Position numbers and translations under genes: made by a program. A model generated the notes under the pieces. It saw nothing but the letters and a program-made list of their open reading frames with translations. It was not told the DNA's origin and made no database searches. Below are positions 5,648-6,694 of a stretch of DNA of 6,694 bases, piece by piece (position 1 is the stretch's first letter; each line of letters starts with the position of its first letter). The stretch lies in assembly GCA_002422955.1 (NCBI GenBank), contig DITY01000195.1, positions 1 through 6,694 of the forward strand. The letters are read 5' to 3'. This stretch comes from Planctomycetaceae bacterium UBA6172 (GTDB lineage: Bacteria; Planctomycetota; Planctomycetia; Pirellulales; Pirellulaceae).

Positions 5648-5974
5648 ATGAGCGAGTATCAGGCGGTCGGGAAGGTCGAGGACTTCGATGAGGGCGTGGG
5701 GCGGGCCTTTGCCGTCAACGAACGGATGGTGGCCGTGTTTCGCCGCGGCGACCAGTTCTTCGCGATCGATGACATCTGTCCCCACATGGGCGCGTCGCTC
5801 GCCGAAGGGCATCTGGAGGCCGAGACCGTCTCCTGTCCTTGGCACGCCTGGCGGTTTTGCATCCGCGACGGAACCTGGGAGGACAATCCGCGGATCAAGA
5901 TCGACTCCTTCCCGGTGCGGGTCGAGAACGGTGAAGTGCAGGTCTTGGTCGAACCACGCCAGCCCAAGGTTTAA
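5648..5974 (+). CDS. Small Rieske [2Fe-2S] ferredoxin-like protein (NirD/ferredoxin-component type)
   Basis: The protein has 108 residues and contains a single Rieske domain. The cluster ligands are C44 and H46 (CPHMGASLAEG) and C63 and H66 (CPWHAWRF), with a C-x-H-x16-C-x2-H pattern that binds a [2Fe-2S] cluster through two Cys and two His. There is no signal peptide or membrane anchor, so the protein is probably a cytoplasmic electron carrier. The sequence matches the stand-alone Rieske ferredoxin/NirD small-subunit group rather than cytochrome bc Rieske proteins, which carry an N-terminal helix. No nitrite reductase large subunit or oxygenase is adjacent, so the redox partner is unknown. 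The ATG at 5648 has a strong AAGGA site 5 nt upstream; an upstream in-frame ATG at 5282 would place a long extension antisense to the radical SAM gene. The gene is divergent from the radical SAM gene, which itself needs an electron donor; a functional link is only a possibility. Confidence 0.92.
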   Translation: MSEYQAVGKVEDFDEGVGRAFAVNERMVAVFRRGDQFFAIDDICPHMGASLAEGHLEAETVSCPWHAWRFCIRDGTWEDNPRIKIDSFPVRVENGEVQVLVEPRQPKV

Positions 5975-5997
5975 GGCTTGGCAGTCCTGGCCGCGGG

Positions 5998-6035
5998 GTC
6001 GATCGACGGCTGACAGTTGCTTCGACTCGGAGTCG
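5998..6035. promoter_or_regulatory. Two palindromes upstream of the isomerase-like gene
   Basis: The 110-bp spacer between the Rieske gene and the next gene contains GTCGATCGAC (5998-6007), a perfect 10-bp palindrome. It also contains CGACTC-G-GAGTCG (6023-6035), a perfect 6-bp inverted repeat around one base. The second has no room for an RNA loop and is better explained as a protein-binding site. The first contains CGATCG, which is over-represented throughout the window, so it may be background. Confidence 0.25.
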
Positions 6036-6084
6036 CTCGTTCCCCGTTGCCTTCCCTAACATTCTTTTTGTGCGAGGCCAGCCC

Positions 6085-6694
6085 GTGTCGCCGTCATCAA
6101 CGCCCGGTTCCCCTTCGGCCCCACTCCGGTCAGGTGCGCCCAAATCATCCTCCCGCCTAGCGGTGCATACGATCACGACCAAGCCCTGGAGCCTGGCGGA
6201 GGCGGTGCCTCAATTCGCCCGCCGGGGGATCGGCGGGATCAGCGTCTGGGTTGAGGCGATTGAGGACCTGTCGGTGCGTCAGGCGCGAGCGATCATCGAC
6301 GATGCCGGTTTGCGGGTTCCGGCGCTGGTTCGCGGCGGATTCTTCTGCGACCCGGCAGCGGCCGCGCGGCAGGCTCGCATCGAGCACAATCGCGAGTTGA
6401 TTCAAACGGCCGCGGGACTCGGCGCGGAAATGTTGGTGTTGGTGGTCGGGGCAGTGCCGGGAATCGAGCTGAGTCGCCAGCGGGGTTGGGTTTCTGACGC
6501 GATTGAGTCCTTGATCCCCGACGCGGCCGCGGCCGGTGTCCGCTTGGCCATCGAACCGCTCCACCCGATGTATGCCGCCGACCGCAGTTGCGTCAATCGT
6601 CTAACCGAAGCCCGTGAGATCTGCTCGCAACTCGGACACCCGATCGTCGGTGTCGCGGTGGATGTGTATCACGTCTGGTGGGACCCACAACTTC
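6085..6694 (+). CDS. Sugar phosphate isomerase/epimerase-like TIM-barrel protein (3' truncated by window edge)
   Basis: The first 203 residues are present; the rest lies beyond the window. The first barrel strand begins at about residue 24 (RLAVHTITTKPWSLAEAV), followed by GIGGISVW (48-55), VPALVRGGFF (78-87), GAEMLVLVVGAV (113-124), and VRLAIEPLHP (152-161) with the metal-ligand Glu E157. VAVDVYHVWWD (190-200) supplies D193 and H196. These are the features of the xylose-isomerase-like TIM-barrel family (AP endonuclease family 2 fold), which binds a divalent metal and isomerises or epimerises sugars or related hydroxy acids. The substrate cannot be read from sequence. I chose GTG at 6085 because GCGAGG lies about 7 nt upstream; GTG at 6070 or 6163 are alternatives. 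The chosen start gives a Ser/Pro-rich N-terminal extension of about 23 residues before the barrel, with no signal-peptide character. Confidence 0.85.
   Translation, partial: MSPSSTPGSPSAPLRSGAPKSSSRLAVHTITTKPWSLAEAVPQFARRGIGGISVWVEAIEDLSVRQARAIIDDAGLRVPALVRGGFFCDPAAAARQARIEHNRELIQTAAGLGAEMLVLVVGAVPGIELSRQRGWVSDAIESLIPDAAAAGVRLAIEPLHPMYAADRSCVNRLTEAREICSQLGHPIVGVAVDVYHVWWDPQL

Noticed and set aside
5465..5845. Extension of the radical SAM frame by 127 residues upstream to an ATG at 5845
   Set aside because: The added part runs antisense through the Rieske gene and has no family similarity. The known family N-terminus fits the ATG at 5464.
5963..5982. Short inverted repeat CCAAG/CTTGG around the Rieske stop codon, considered as a terminator
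   Set aside because: There are only 5 bp with an 8-nt loop and no U-run; too weak to call.

Overview
The window is GC-rich and gene-dense, and it looks like an ordinary chromosomal segment of a planctomycete, probably of the Pirellula/Rhodopirellula type. That assignment is inference. It rests on a Ser/Thr kinase with a proline-rich linker and a C-terminal membrane helix, on futalosine-pathway menaquinone genes, on a DUF502 membrane protein, and on a xylose-isomerase-like TIM-barrel gene of a kind common in that phylum. No 16S rRNA or other phylogenetic marker is present. I see no tRNA, rRNA, CRISPR array, insertion sequence or phage gene.

Layout. At the left edge is the 3' part of a Ser/Thr protein kinase gene on the + strand. 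Its recognisable protein (end of the kinase domain, proline-rich linker, membrane helix) ends near 580. Its frame has no stop until 1128, so it runs antisense across a complete minus-strand gene of unknown function (550-1104). That unknown gene is the last member of an apparent minus-strand operon transcribed from about 2815 down to 550: mqnB (futalosine hydrolase), mqnD (1,4-dihydroxy-6-naphthoate synthase), then the unknown gene. mqnB and mqnD are 4 nt apart and probably translationally coupled. They supply two steps of the futalosine route to menaquinone. mqnA, mqnC and mqnE are not in the window.

A 152-bp divergent region (2816-2967) with a perfect 14-bp palindrome separates mqnB from a + strand DUF502 membrane protein gene (2968-3597). 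That gene converges, with a 31-bp gap, on a minus-strand gene for a TIGR03960-type radical SAM protein with an N-terminal B12-binding-like domain (3629-5464). A second divergent region (5465-5647) leads to a small + strand Rieske [2Fe-2S] ferredoxin-like protein (5648-5974). After a 110-bp spacer with two palindromes, a GTG-started sugar phosphate isomerase/epimerase-like gene (6085 onward) runs off the right edge.

No new multi-gene system stands out. The points most worth a second look are the complete antisense overlap at the kinase 3' end, the unknown gene linked to mqnBD, and a marked excess of the palindrome CGATCG (23 copies counted by eye). The radical SAM gene also lacks the DUF2344-type partner that often accompanies its family, and there are candidate operator palindromes in the intergenic regions.
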